NCBI GenBank assembly: GCA_035310125.1
Contig: DATGEP010000373.1
Location: 1 to 30,713 of the forward strand
Source of the DNA: DATGEP01 sp035310125
Lineage (GTDB): Bacteria > Chloroflexota > Ktedonobacteria > Ktedonobacterales > JADMIN01
Length of the DNA stretch: 30,713 nucleotides
Direction of reading: 5' to 3'
Numbering within the stretch: the first letter of the stretch is position 1; each line of letters starts with the position of its first letter. The translations under genes were made by a program, and so were the position numbers. Shown here piece after piece: positions 1-8,533 of the stretch. Under the pieces are notes generated by a model that had not been told where the DNA came from, searched no databases, and saw only the letters and a program-made list of their open reading frames with translations.

Positions 1-92
1 GATGGCGAGGGTGTGTGAGTGACGTGCCAAGCCAGCCGCAACGGCGCGTCTCGTGGCTTTCGCAGAGCGGCGATGAAGGGAGACACAGACCA

Positions 93-536
93 ATGTCCAC
101 GGAGACCGAAGCGCACAACATGGAGCTGATGCAGACACTGGATGACGCATGGAACGCGCAAGACCTGGAGACGTTTGCGAAGCGCCATAAGTCAGATGTG
201 GTCGTCACCTGGCCCGGCAAGCCACCAACGCACGGCGTTGACAATCATCGCGCAGAATCGATTGAGTTCTTCAAGGCTTTCCCCGATCAGCACCTCGACA
301 ACCGGCCCTACCGGGTCTTCTTCGCCTCAGGCGACTGGACCTGCTCGATCGCGCACTTCACTGGCACATTCGCGGGTCCAATGATGGGCGCTGATGGCAA
401 GGAGATCCCACCCACTGGCAAGAAATTCGAAGTGGACTTCTGTACAGTCGCACGCTGGGATAACGAGCAAATCGTCGAAGAGAATCTCTTTTACGACCTC
501 GTGACCTTCATGCGGCAGATCGGCCTGGGTGAGTAG
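93..536 (+). CDS. NTF2/SnoaL-like ester cyclase family protein
   Basis: This encodes a 147-aa protein of the SnoaL-like/ester-cyclase type, a cone-shaped alpha+beta fold used by polyketide cyclases and many small-molecule isomerases. Typical features are the N-terminal helix containing LDDAWNAQDLETF, the W-x-G-P segment near residue 41, the HFTGTFAGP strand and the late ARWDNEQIVEEN strand that is conserved in ester cyclases. I start at the ATG at 93, preceded by GAAGGGAG about 10 bases upstream. An in-frame upstream ATG at 15 would add 26 residues that do not look like the family. The substrate is unknown. The gene stands alone, 178 bases before the YceI gene. The fold assignment is fairly secure but the catalytic role is not. 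Confidence 0.8.
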   Translation: MSTETEAHNMELMQTLDDAWNAQDLETFAKRHKSDVVVTWPGKPPTHGVDNHRAESIEFFKAFPDQHLDNRPYRVFFASGDWTCSIAHFTGTFAGPMMGADGKEIPPTGKKFEVDFCTVARWDNEQIVEENLFYDLVTFMRQIGLGE

Positions 537-714
537 CTGACTGACTCACTAGGTCATTCTGTGACATACCGCGCAGTCCGCAGTGAAGGAGCCACAGCAA
601 GCTCGTATGATGTTCCGGCGACCTGCTATGACTTGTCTAACAGCTCGACGGCGAACGGATACGTGCGCATTGTGGCTCCCATGTGTAGGATTCGTACACT
701 AGAGGGGAGCCAGA

Positions 715-1293
715 ATGCGGTCTGTTCATGTCATATCGCGAACCTTCAATGGCGTGCTCTTCCCGCTTCCCGGCACCTATGCGCTGGATTCGACGCATAC
801 GTTTGTAGATTTCAGAACGCAGCATCTGGTCATTGGACACGTACGCGGACGCTTCGATGAGGTCACGGGAAAAGCCATCGTTCCCGAAGACCCAACTCAG
901 TCATCCCTCGAAGTCACTATCGCCACCGCGAGTGTGAGCACACACAACGCCAAGCGGGACGAAGACCTGCGTAGCCCGCGGTTCTTTGACGCGGAGCGGT
1001 TTCCGACCATGACGTATCGCGGCACGGGTGCGGCGCCAGAGTTTGACGGACGCTGGACGATTGCCGGGATGTTGACGATTGGCGCTGTCACACTTGCTGT
1101 TCCTCTCTCGGTGTTTGTTACGGGCATCGTCGAGGATCCGATGGGTAACATCCGGGTCGGTATTCATGCCACCGCGCAAGCCAGCCGCAAATCGTTCGGG
1201 TTGCTGGCCGACCTCGAGCGCGAAAGTGGCGGTGCGCTGCTCGGCAAGGATATCTCCATAACGATTGACGCCGAAGCGCTCCTCCAGACGTGA
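715..1293 (+). CDS. YceI family protein
   Basis: This is a 192-aa YceI-domain protein, a lipocalin-like beta barrel that binds isoprenoid or amphiphilic lipids in characterised relatives. Diagnostic features are the start PGTYALDSTHTFVDF, the segment VRGRFDEVTGK, the stretch HNAKRDEDLRSPRFFDAERFP and the late ASRKSFGL strand. No signal peptide is visible, so a cytoplasmic location is likely, unlike E. coli YceI. The ATG at 715 follows GAGGGGAG (702-709) with 5 bases of spacing. The gene ends 81 bases before the M20 hydrolase and is probably an independent unit. Lipid or stress involvement is inference from the family only. Confidence 0.92.
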   Translation: MRSVHVISRTFNGVLFPLPGTYALDSTHTFVDFRTQHLVIGHVRGRFDEVTGKAIVPEDPTQSSLEVTIATASVSTHNAKRDEDLRSPRFFDAERFPTMTYRGTGAAPEFDGRWTIAGMLTIGAVTLAVPLSVFVTGIVEDPMGNIRVGIHATAQASRKSFGLLADLERESGGALLGKDISITIDAEALLQT

Positions 1294-1374
1294 CGGCGCC
1301 TGTCAGCGAGACGCGTACTGTCTGTGGAGCTATACGAGGGACAACTGTGCAAGGGCAGGAAAGGAGCGTGACGT

Positions 1375-2649
1375 GTGAGCGCTAAGCCTAGAACCAGGGG
1401 GGCGAAGGGATCTATCACTGCTCATCTCAGCGATCTGCTGCCGGAGTTGGAGGCGCTCTACAAAGACATTCATGCGCATCCGGAGCTGTCCATGCATGAG
1501 ACCCGAACGGCGGATCTCGCGGCGGATTGGCTCCGTGCCGCTGGCTTTGACGTCACCACCGGCGTCGGCAAGACTGGCGTGGTGGGTCTTCTGCACAACG
1601 GCGACGGACCAACCGTCATGCTGCGCGCCGATATGGATGCGCTGCCAGTCAAAGAGGCGACCGGCCTCCCCTACGCGAGTGCCGTCACCGCCACCAATGA
1701 CGCGGGAGAGACTGTGCCCGTGGCGCATGCCTGCGGCCACGACATGCATGTGACCTGCCTGGTGGGCGCGGCCACCTTGCTCGCGCAGGCTCGCGACGCC
1801 TGGAGCGGCACGCTGCTGGCGCTGTTCCAGCCAGCGGAGGAGACGGCGGCGGGCGCTCAGGCGATGATTGACGACGGACTCTTCAAACGCTTCCCTAAAC
1901 CTGCTGTCGTGCTCGGCCAACACGTCATGGTCGGGTCTGCGGGCGACCTTGGGTGGCGTGTCGGCGTTATCACCTCCGCTGCCGATAGCATGCAGATTCA
2001 GTTGTTCGGGCGTGGCGCCCACGGCTCGATGCCCCAAGCCAGCATTGACCCTGTCGTGATGGCTGCGGCAACCGTGCTGCGCCTGCAAACCATCGTCTCG
2101 CGGGAGGTCGCGCCGACCGAGGCCGCCGTGGTCACCGTTGGGGCGCTGCAAGCTGGAACCAAGGAGAACGTCATCCCCGACGAGGCGGTCATCAAGCTGA
2201 ACGTCCGTACCTTCGACGCGGGCGTGCGCAAGCGCGTGCTCGCCGCGATCAAGCGCATCGTCAACGCCGAAGCAGAGGCATCGGGTGCGCCGAAGCCGCC
2301 CGCATTCACGCCGTTGGACCGCTATGCGCTCGTCACCAACGATGCCAAGGCGACCAAGCGTGTCGTGGACGCCTTTCGCCAGCAGTTCACTGACCATCGC
2401 GTGGTGGAGACGGAGCCGACGTCGGCGAGCGAGGACTTCGGCTTGTATGGAACCGAAGGGCACGTCCCATCGGTGTTCTGGTTTGTTGGCTGTACCGACC
2501 CCGACCTGTACGCGAAGGCGAAAGCGGCTGGCAAGCTCGACGAGATCCCGACGAATCACAACCCGCATTTCGCGCCTGTCATCCATCCGACCCTGGAGAC
2601 AGGCGTGGAAGCGTTGATCGTTGCCGCGCAGGCCTGGCTGGCGTCCTGA
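1375..2649 (+). CDS. M20 family metallo-amidohydrolase
   Basis: This is a 424-aa M20/M40-type amidohydrolase related to hippurate, N-acyl-amino-acid and IAA-conjugate hydrolases, which cleave an amide bond using two metal ions. Visible motifs are HAHPELSMHE (about 33-42), MRADMDALPV (82-92), the metal-ligand motif HACGHDMH (118-125), the catalytic EE pair (155-156) and a late SASEDFG metal-ligand segment. The usual dimerisation insert lies in between. The start is a GTG at 1375 with AAGGAG about 8 bases upstream. The gene leads a same-strand cassette with an MFS transporter and a second amidohydrolase, suggesting catabolism of an imported amide or peptide-like compound. The exact substrate cannot be read from the sequence. 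Confidence 0.93.
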   Translation: MSAKPRTRGAKGSITAHLSDLLPELEALYKDIHAHPELSMHETRTADLAADWLRAAGFDVTTGVGKTGVVGLLHNGDGPTVMLRADMDALPVKEATGLPYASAVTATNDAGETVPVAHACGHDMHVTCLVGAATLLAQARDAWSGTLLALFQPAEETAAGAQAMIDDGLFKRFPKPAVVLGQHVMVGSAGDLGWRVGVITSAADSMQIQLFGRGAHGSMPQASIDPVVMAAATVLRLQTIVSREVAPTEAAVVTVGALQAGTKENVIPDEAVIKLNVRTFDAGVRKRVLAAIKRIVNAEAEASGAPKPPAFTPLDRYALVTNDAKATKRVVDAFRQQFTDHRVVETEPTSASEDFGLYGTEGHVPSVFWFVGCTDPDLYAKAKAAGKLDEIPTNHNPHFAPVIHPTLETGVEALIVAAQAWLAS

Positions 2650-2767
2650 GACAGCGCTCCGTTCGGGGCGAGGAAAGCGGTTCAACGGCGCATACATCAT
2701 TACATGCGGCGGCGTGACCCTGGCGTTCGCGATGTGTTCGATCTCGCCAAGGGCTCGCACTGTCCCG

Positions 2768-2795
2768 CGGGGCTGCCCACTGAGAGGCAGCCCCG
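2768..2795 (+). promoter_or_regulatory. Perfect hairpin in the leader of the MFS gene
   Basis: A perfect 10-bp stem, CGGGGCTGCC (2768-2777) pairing with GGCAGCCCCG (2786-2795), encloses an 8-base loop. It ends 23 bases before the MFS start codon and about 120 bases after the M20 stop. No T-run follows, so a simple intrinsic terminator is unlikely. An attenuation or mRNA-processing role between the two genes is possible. I could not match the leader to a known riboswitch. Confidence 0.5.
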
Positions 2796-2818
2796 TGCGT
2801 ACAGGAAGGCAACACTCC

Positions 2819-4228
2819 ATGCAAACGTCGCAAGTCGCCGTGAAGGCCACGTACCAGGGCTCCAACAAGCTGCTGCTTGGTATCGTACTCGCCGTCGTGA
2901 CCTTCTGGTTGTTCGCGGGGTCGCTCGTCAACGTCGTGCCCGCCATGCAGCGTGATCTGCGAATTTCTACGGGTCTCATCGGTGTCGCCATCAGCTTCAC
3001 AGCGCTTTTTTCTGGCATCTGCATCGTTGTCGCCGGAGGTTTGGCGGATCGCTATGGCCGCATGCGGCTCACCTACATTGGGTTGGGTCTGAGTATTCTT
3101 GGGTCGCTCTGCATCGCGCTGACGCCAAGCGGTACCGCGGCGCTCCTGTTAGCGGGCAGAATCATCCAGGGCATGTCAGCCGCCTGCATCATGCCGGCCA
3201 CACTCTCATTAGTGAAGGCCTATTATGATGGCGCGGCGCGCCAACGCGCGATTAGCTTTTGGTCCATTGGCTCATGGGGTGGCTCAGGCGTTTCCTCATT
3301 CGCGGGCGGCGCCATCGCGACTTCCATGGGCTGGCGCTGGATATTTGTGTTTTCCATTGTCGTTGCGTTGATCAGTGTCGCGCTGATCCGGGGAACACCG
3401 GAAAGCAAAATGGAATCCCCCGATCGTTCACGTTTCGACTTTGGTGGTCTTACCGCGTTTGTGATTGCGATGGTCGCCATCAATGTGATCATCACCCAGG
3501 GCTCATCGCTTGGGTGGCTAAGCTGGCAAATCATCGTGTTAGCCATCGCGTTCGTCATCGCGCTCCCAGCGTTCATCAAGCTTGAGACGACAGAGAGCAA
3601 CAGCTTCGTTGACTTCACCCTCTTTTACAACAGGGCATACACGGGCGCCACCGTGTCCAACTTCCTGCTGAATGCGTCGGCGGGCGCGCTGATCGTCGTG
3701 AACACCTTTGTGCAAACAGCCCGTGGGCTCACGTCCTTCCAATCGGGGCTGCTCACCATCGGCTATCTGGTCTGCGTGGTGGGCATGATTCGTGTCGGCG
3801 AAAAGATCATGCAGCGAATTGGCGCCCGCCAACCCATGATCTGGGGGCCGGCCATCACCGCGCTCGGTATCCTCTTGACAGCGTTCACATTCATCCCTGG
3901 AACAGGATACCTTGTCATCGTGTTTATCGGTTTCTCGCTGTTTGGGGTTGGCCTCGGAATGTACGCTACTCCGTCCACCGATACCGCGGTAGATAACGCC
4001 CCTGCCCACAAGGTGGGTGTCGCGTCAGGCATTTACAAGATGGCCAGCTCGCTCGGTAGCGCGTTTGGTGTCGCGCTCTCGTCCGCGCTCTTTGTGGGCT
4101 TGAGCGCTGGCGGATCGGCGGTGACGGCGGCTATGATCGCGCTCCTCTTCAACGTAGCGATCACTGTGGTGGCCATCATTGCTGTCATAGCGACGATGCC
4201 CAAAGGGCTCAATACTCAGCCCGGTTGA
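2819..4228 (+). CDS. MFS transporter, 14-TM (DHA2-like)
   Basis: This is a 469-aa integral membrane transporter of the major facilitator superfamily. I count about 14 hydrophobic segments, as in the DHA2 (EmrB/QacA) drug:proton antiporters. Motif A appears as GGLADRYGRMRL in the loop between TM2 and TM3, and TM4 and TM5 carry the conserved GRIIQGMSAA and WGGSG-type segments. The ATG at 2819 follows AGGAAGG. An open frame reaches back to 2621, but those extra 66 residues overlap the M20 gene and contain the hairpin, so I reject that start. Sitting between two amidohydrolases, it could import their substrate or export a product. Either direction is inference. Confidence 0.92.
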   Translation: MQTSQVAVKATYQGSNKLLLGIVLAVVTFWLFAGSLVNVVPAMQRDLRISTGLIGVAISFTALFSGICIVVAGGLADRYGRMRLTYIGLGLSILGSLCIALTPSGTAALLLAGRIIQGMSAACIMPATLSLVKAYYDGAARQRAISFWSIGSWGGSGVSSFAGGAIATSMGWRWIFVFSIVVALISVALIRGTPESKMESPDRSRFDFGGLTAFVIAMVAINVIITQGSSLGWLSWQIIVLAIAFVIALPAFIKLETTESNSFVDFTLFYNRAYTGATVSNFLLNASAGALIVVNTFVQTARGLTSFQSGLLTIGYLVCVVGMIRVGEKIMQRIGARQPMIWGPAITALGILLTAFTFIPGTGYLVIVFIGFSLFGVGLGMYATPSTDTAVDNAPAHKVGVASGIYKMASSLGSAFGVALSSALFVGLSAGGSAVTAAMIALLFNVAITVVAIIAVIATMPKGLNTQPG

Positions 4229-4349
4229 TCGTTTCGCGGATTCAGCCGACCACGATATGCGGACATGGCAGCGTCATCCGCCTTCGTGGCTGGCGCTCGC
4301 CGTAGGTCGCATCGCAGTATGCTGGTTGAACACGCAGGAGGGTACACAA

Positions 4350-5591
4350 TTGGGTACGTTCGTGCTCGTCTGTGGCGCTATCTTCGATGGCGTGTCGGAC
4401 CACCTGACCGGTCCGGCGGAAATCTTGATCGAAGGCGACCAGATCGCCGCGATAGGCTCATCGGTGAGCCGACCGCGAGGAGCGCGTGTGATTGATCTCT
4501 CCGGGCGGACCGTCATGCCAGGGTTCATTGACACCCACGTGCATCTGACCTTCGACAATGCGAACGCGGCCCGGCAGACGCTGCAATCAACGGCAAGCAA
4601 GGCGCTGCTTGGGCTGCATCGAGCGCAGGGCTACCTCCGGCAAGGCTTCACGACCGTGCGCGACCTGGCTACCATGGATCCCGAGTGGCCGACCGTGGAC
4701 CTGCGCGACGCCATCGCCGCCGGACAGGTCGCTGGTCCGCGCGTGATTCCCGCCGGGCACCTGCTCAGCTGCACGGGCGCGCACGGCGACCTCAATAGCT
4801 TCTATCCCCCCCGCTGGCATCTGGATATTGTCCGTACTGCCGACTCGATCGGGCAGATCCGCGAACTGGTGAGGACCGAGCACAAGCGCGGCGCCGAATG
4901 GATCAAGACCGCTAACACTGGCGGCTACGCGACGCCCGGCGACGATCCAGCGCGGGTGACCTGGTTCGATGACGAGATGGAGGCCGTGACCGCCACGGCG
5001 GCGCAGCTGGGCTTACCGGTCGCGGTGCATACCGGCGCCGCTGAGGGGTGCAAACAGGCGATCCGGGCAGGCGTACGGAGCCTGGAGCACGCCTACCTCA
5101 TTGATGACGAGGCGATCCAGATGGCCGAGCGGGCCGGAACCTTCATCGTGCCGACGATGCGAATGAATCAGGAAGACCTCGACGAGCTGAACAAGGGTGC
5201 GCTGCCGTCGCAGATGGTGTGGAAGTTCCGCCGCGACGTCGAAGCGATCACGTCCGCCCAGCGACGCATCGCGGCAAGCGACGCCAAGGTCGCCTTCGGC
5301 ACGGACTGTGGCATGTTCCCATTCAGTCACGGTATTCTGGAGTTCCAGGCGATGGTCAACGCGGGGATGGGCGCCGTACGCGCCCTCCAGGCCGGCACGA
5401 GCGTCGCCGCCGAGCTGCTGCAACGCGATGACCTCGGCGCACTCGCCACCGGCAAGCGCGCAGATATCGTCGCCATGCCGGGTGACCCTATTGCTGATAT
5501 CGGTGTTACGACCAAGGTTGACTTCGTGATGAAAGACGGCGTCATCTATCGCACTCCGGAGTATGATCCACTGCTGTTCGCCACACCGTGA
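4350..5591 (+). CDS. Metal-dependent amidohydrolase (imidazolonepropionase-like)
   Basis: This is a 413-aa amidohydrolase-superfamily enzyme with a TIM-barrel fold and binuclear metal site, most like the imidazolonepropionase-related and Xaa-Pro dipeptidase-like hydrolases. Motifs in order are PGFIDTHVHLTF (HxH at 63/65), WIKTANTGG (bridging Lys), AVHTGAA and SLEHAY (metal histidines) and FGTDCGM (catalytic Asp). The C terminus has the usual GKRADIVAMPGDP segment that completes the small beta domain. The start is a TTG at 4350 with an excellent AGGAGGG (4336-4342) 7 bases upstream. An ATG at 4257 would add 31 atypical residues. It follows the MFS gene by 121 bases on the same strand, so the two are likely co-functional. 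Confidence 0.9.
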   Translation: MGTFVLVCGAIFDGVSDHLTGPAEILIEGDQIAAIGSSVSRPRGARVIDLSGRTVMPGFIDTHVHLTFDNANAARQTLQSTASKALLGLHRAQGYLRQGFTTVRDLATMDPEWPTVDLRDAIAAGQVAGPRVIPAGHLLSCTGAHGDLNSFYPPRWHLDIVRTADSIGQIRELVRTEHKRGAEWIKTANTGGYATPGDDPARVTWFDDEMEAVTATAAQLGLPVAVHTGAAEGCKQAIRAGVRSLEHAYLIDDEAIQMAERAGTFIVPTMRMNQEDLDELNKGALPSQMVWKFRRDVEAITSAQRRIAASDAKVAFGTDCGMFPFSHGILEFQAMVNAGMGAVRALQAGTSVAAELLQRDDLGALATGKRADIVAMPGDPIADIGVTTKVDFVMKDGVIYRTPEYDPLLFATP

Positions 5592-5801
5592 CCCGGTCTC
5601 GTCGCTCCCGCTTGCGCCGTATCCGCGCGTGAGTGCACCAGCGTACCAAGGTGATCCATTGACCTGGCTGTTGCAGCGCGCGTACGCTTTGTGTGCCAAA
5701 ATGATGACCGCGGCTGGTGCGCTCCCACGGCGTGTGCGTGTGTTCGCGGTTGTACGGCGCTGCCACTTGCGCGCCCCACTGAGTCAGGCAGGGTGATCCA
5801 C

Positions 5802-6509
5802 ATGCAGCCGGTCGTCTTCAACGCGGGCTTAGAAGCAGCCCTCAACCTCATTGGCACCTTTGTCTTTGCGATTTCGGGCGCCTTGCTGGCCGTCCACAAG
5901 CGCTACGATATCGTCGGCATGACGGTGCTGGCCGAGATCACCGCGATTGGTGGGGGCATCATCCGCGATCTCATTCTCGGTGCGGTTCCTCCGGCTGCCT
6001 TCACGGATCACGTCACTTTCCTGATACCGCTCGGCGCCGTGGCGCTCCTCTTCTTCGTGTATCGCTATATGATCCAGAGCCAGGACCAGCGCGGCCCCGC
6101 TCTCGTGCAGCGGTATCGGACCCAACTCCAGGCCGCAGTGCTCGTCTTCGACGCGGCAGGACTGGCTGTGTTCTGCGTCGCGGGCACGGCGAAGGCGCTC
6201 GCCTTTGGGCTCGGACCGGTCGAAGCCATCGCGCTCGGCACGCTGACGGCCGTGGGTGGCGGCATCCTGCGAGACGTGCTCGCCAACGAGCAGCCCACCG
6301 TTTTGCGGGCGGATAGCGAGCTGTACGCCGTCCCTGCGGTGCTCGGGTCAGCGATTATCGTGTTCGTCCAGCACCTACACCTCTACGGTTCGCTTGCGGC
6401 CGGCCTTGCCGCAGTCTTCGTGTTCGCCCTGCGGATCGGCGCGCTCCGGTATGGCTGGCGGGCGCCTCGACCGACGCATAGCAGCGACGACAAGCGCGAC
6501 GGCGCGTAG
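5802..6509 (+). CDS. TRIC/YadS-type channel family protein (UPF0126)
   Basis: This is a 235-aa membrane protein with about seven hydrophobic segments arranged as two UPF0126 repeats. Each repeat carries the hallmark glycine-rich turn, GGGIIRDLILG in the first half and GGGILRDVLAN in the second. Bacterial and archaeal homologues form trimeric monovalent-cation channels. The ATG at 5802 is preferred, and an in-frame GTG 9 bases upstream is possible. The ribosome binding site (GGCAGGG) is modest. A sharply polar C-terminal tail of about 20 residues follows the last helix. The gene is probably expressed alone, with a weak candidate promoter TTGACC (5659-5664), an 18-base spacer and TACGCT. The preceding 210 bases hold no other gene. 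Confidence 0.9.
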   Translation: MQPVVFNAGLEAALNLIGTFVFAISGALLAVHKRYDIVGMTVLAEITAIGGGIIRDLILGAVPPAAFTDHVTFLIPLGAVALLFFVYRYMIQSQDQRGPALVQRYRTQLQAAVLVFDAAGLAVFCVAGTAKALAFGLGPVEAIALGTLTAVGGGILRDVLANEQPTVLRADSELYAVPAVLGSAIIVFVQHLHLYGSLAAGLAAVFVFALRIGALRYGWRAPRPTHSSDDKRDGA

Positions 6510-6741
6510 AAGGCGCTGGAGGTCTCACGTTTGGCAAATACACTCGCGACTACCATCGTGGGACAACTGCGTTCCGTCGAACACCAATTCATCGCTTCGC
6601 TATTCAATGAACCGTCGCGTTTCGAGCGCCACACGAACGAGAAAGACACGTCAGGGAAGTAGCTTCCCGACCAGACGGCACATGCCGCAGAAGTGGTGAA
6701 GCGCAGCGTCAGTTTCATGCGCAGCGCAAGCTACAAGCAGT

Positions 6742-7251
6742 TTACATGCGCGCATCGTGCTCCTCCCTCTTTTCCTCGTCCTCCCGCGACGGGAGTGGCA
6801 GCCGTCGCAGACGGCGGGCGAGCGCATCGCCCGCCGGGCGATCAGCGACGATGCGCTGGAAGAGCGGCAGCAGGAGCCCGACTTGCTGGTCGGAGACGAG
6901 TCTCCTCAGCGTGGCATGCAGCGCCGCTTCGACGACGCGTACGCGCTCGACCATCTCATGGCCTTGTGAGGTGAGGGTCAAGACGACTTTGCGGCGATCG
7001 TCGGGCGACGGCGCGCGCGTGACGTAGCCAGCCGCGATCAGGCCCGCCACCAGGCGGCTGGGACTCCCCTGCTCGCACACCAACAGCGATCCCAGCTCGA
7101 CCAGGGCGAGGGGTTCCCAGTCTTGCAGCACCCGTAGCGCCTCGGCTTGTGAGGGGGTAAGCCCCAGCGGCTGGAGTCCCTCGGAGAATAGACGGTTGCC
7201 TTCGCGCTGCGCCGCCAGCACCAGATACCGCATCTCCTCAATCGGCCCCAT
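6742..7251 (-). CDS. MarR family transcriptional regulator
   Basis: This is a 169-aa winged-helix regulator of the MarR family. The DNA-recognition helix lies around CEQGSPSRLVAGLIAAGYV (59-77), and the wing has the classic DDRRKVVLTLTSQG sequence (84-97). The C-terminal dimerisation helix runs into a charged tail rich in Arg and Glu. The start at 7251 has AGAGGG five bases upstream, while an ATG 36 bases earlier is possible but lacks support. It lies 136 bases downstream of the quinone-oxidoreductase-like gene on the same strand, a common pairing in which the regulator controls the enzyme. Cys59 at the start of the recognition helix could be redox-sensing, which is speculative. Confidence 0.93.
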   Translation of the reverse strand: MGPIEEMRYLVLAAQREGNRLFSEGLQPLGLTPSQAEALRVLQDWEPLALVELGSLLVCEQGSPSRLVAGLIAAGYVTRAPSPDDRRKVVLTLTSQGHEMVERVRVVEAALHATLRRLVSDQQVGLLLPLFQRIVADRPAGDALARRLRRLPLPSREDEEKREEHDARM

Positions 7252-7375
7252 AGAACCCTCTCTTGACCTTTCTAGCGCCCGATGCACTACCCGAAGAGTA
7301 CGCTTCGTGACTCCTGTATTCCTGTGATGCCTGTGACAGCAGGATGCCTCTCACACGCATTCGCTCAGCACCGAT

Positions 7376-7401
7376 CAGAGATTCGGGTCAGAGATTCGGG
7401 A
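7376..7401. repeat. 13-bp tandem duplication across a stop codon
   Basis: CAGAGATTCGGG plus one base occurs twice in tandem (7376-7388 and 7389-7401). The junction covers the stop codon of the minus-strand oxidoreductase gene, so the second copy lies just past its stop. It looks like a recent slippage duplication without coding effect. Confidence 0.7.
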
Positions 7402-8407
7402 TCAGCACCAGCTTGCCCTGTACCTCGGCATGCTCTACCTGCTCATGGGCGCGCACTACCTCCTCCAAGGGCAGGCGCGCCGCGATCACCGGGTGGAGCT
7501 TGCCCGCGGCGAGCAGCGCGAAGAGGGCCGTGAGATCCTCCCGGAACCAGGCTGGATGCTTCTTGGCCAGCGGGCGGATGTCATAGAACGCGACGTGCTT
7601 CCGATGGGGTGGGAGCGCCCAGCGCGCCACTTGCGCGTATTGCGCCAGAACGTCAAGCACAACATTGCTGCCACGGTTGGCCGCGGCGTAGAAGCCGTAT
7701 CCAACTACGGTCCCACCGGTGCGTACGGCTTGCGCTGACTGGCGCAGGTGCGCGGCTCCTATCGGGTCGAATGCAGCATCCACCCTCTTGCCATTGGTCA
7801 GGGCGGTCACGCGCGCCACGAAGTCTTCGGACTGGTAATCTATTGGCGTGGCGCCCAGCCGGGCTACGAGATCGTGCTTGGGCTTCGAGGCCGTGCCGTA
7901 CATCGTCAAGTCCAACATCTGGCCGAGCTCCAGGAAGGCAGTGCCCACCCCGCCCGCCGCGCCATGCACCAGGATGCGCTCGCCGCGCGTCACATGGGCG
8001 ACGCGGTGTAGCATCTGATACGCCGCCATGTAGCTCAACACCAGGCATACCGCTTCGGCGGGATCAAGTCCCGGTGGCATGGGCACGAGGTCTTGCACGG
8101 GCCAGCAGATGTACTGGCTGTAGCTCCCATAGAAGGTCAGCGCGGCGACGGCCTGGCCGACTGCCAGCCCCGTGGTCTCTGGGCCCAATTGGTCCACTAC
8201 GCCGACCATTGCGTATCCTGGGGTGAAGGGCGGTCGTGGCGCGCCGGGATACCGCCCGCGCCGCAGATTTACATCAGAGAACGACACATCGGCCGCGAGA
8301 ATCTTCACGCGCGCTTGCCCGGCGCCCGGAGCTGGGAGCTCATCTTCCACAATCCGCAAAACTTCCGGTCCACCAGTGTGCTGGATCACCACGTGACGGT
8401 ATTTCAT
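7388..8407 (-). CDS. Zinc-free medium-chain dehydrogenase/quinone oxidoreductase family protein
   Basis: This is a 339-aa NAD(P)H-dependent enzyme of the medium-chain reductase superfamily, nearest to quinone oxidoreductases and enoyl reductases. The N-terminal GroES-like domain opens with YRHVVIQHTGGPEVL. The Rossmann fold has AAGGVG at 150-155 followed by LGATPIDYQSEDF. The Cys/His zinc ligands of alcohol dehydrogenases are absent, as expected for the zinc-free branch. The C terminus has the usual HPVIAARLPLEEVVRAHE segment. The ATG at 8407 follows GAGGGCAAGG. It is upstream of the MarR gene on the same strand and probably co-transcribed or co-regulated with it. The natural substrate is unknown. 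Confidence 0.92.
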   Translation of the reverse strand: MKYRHVVIQHTGGPEVLRIVEDELPAPGAGQARVKILAADVSFSDVNLRRGRYPGAPRPPFTPGYAMVGVVDQLGPETTGLAVGQAVAALTFYGSYSQYICWPVQDLVPMPPGLDPAEAVCLVLSYMAAYQMLHRVAHVTRGERILVHGAAGGVGTAFLELGQMLDLTMYGTASKPKHDLVARLGATPIDYQSEDFVARVTALTNGKRVDAAFDPIGAAHLRQSAQAVRTGGTVVGYGFYAAANRGSNVVLDVLAQYAQVARWALPPHRKHVAFYDIRPLAKKHPAWFREDLTALFALLAAGKLHPVIAARLPLEEVVRAHEQVEHAEVQGKLVLIPNL

Positions 8408-8533
8408 AGGAACCTTGCCCTCGCTATTATTGCCATGTTGCTCTTACGTGAGCTGCTGCCACTCACAGGCTCCTCGCGCCTGATTCGTCACCCAGGTGGT
8501 CACTGGGTCGCTGGCTGATCAGAGGACTCAGCG

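Noticed and set aside
1330..3024. A 564-codon open frame on the minus strand, antisense to the M20 and MFS genes
   Set aside because: It is Arg/His/Gly-rich with no family motif and no ribosome binding site, and it lies opposite two clear genes. High G+C content produces such long shadow frames.
6654..6668. GGGAAG/CTTCCC stem as a terminator between the TRIC and MarR genes
   Set aside because: A 6-bp stem with a three-base loop and no T-run is within chance expectation.
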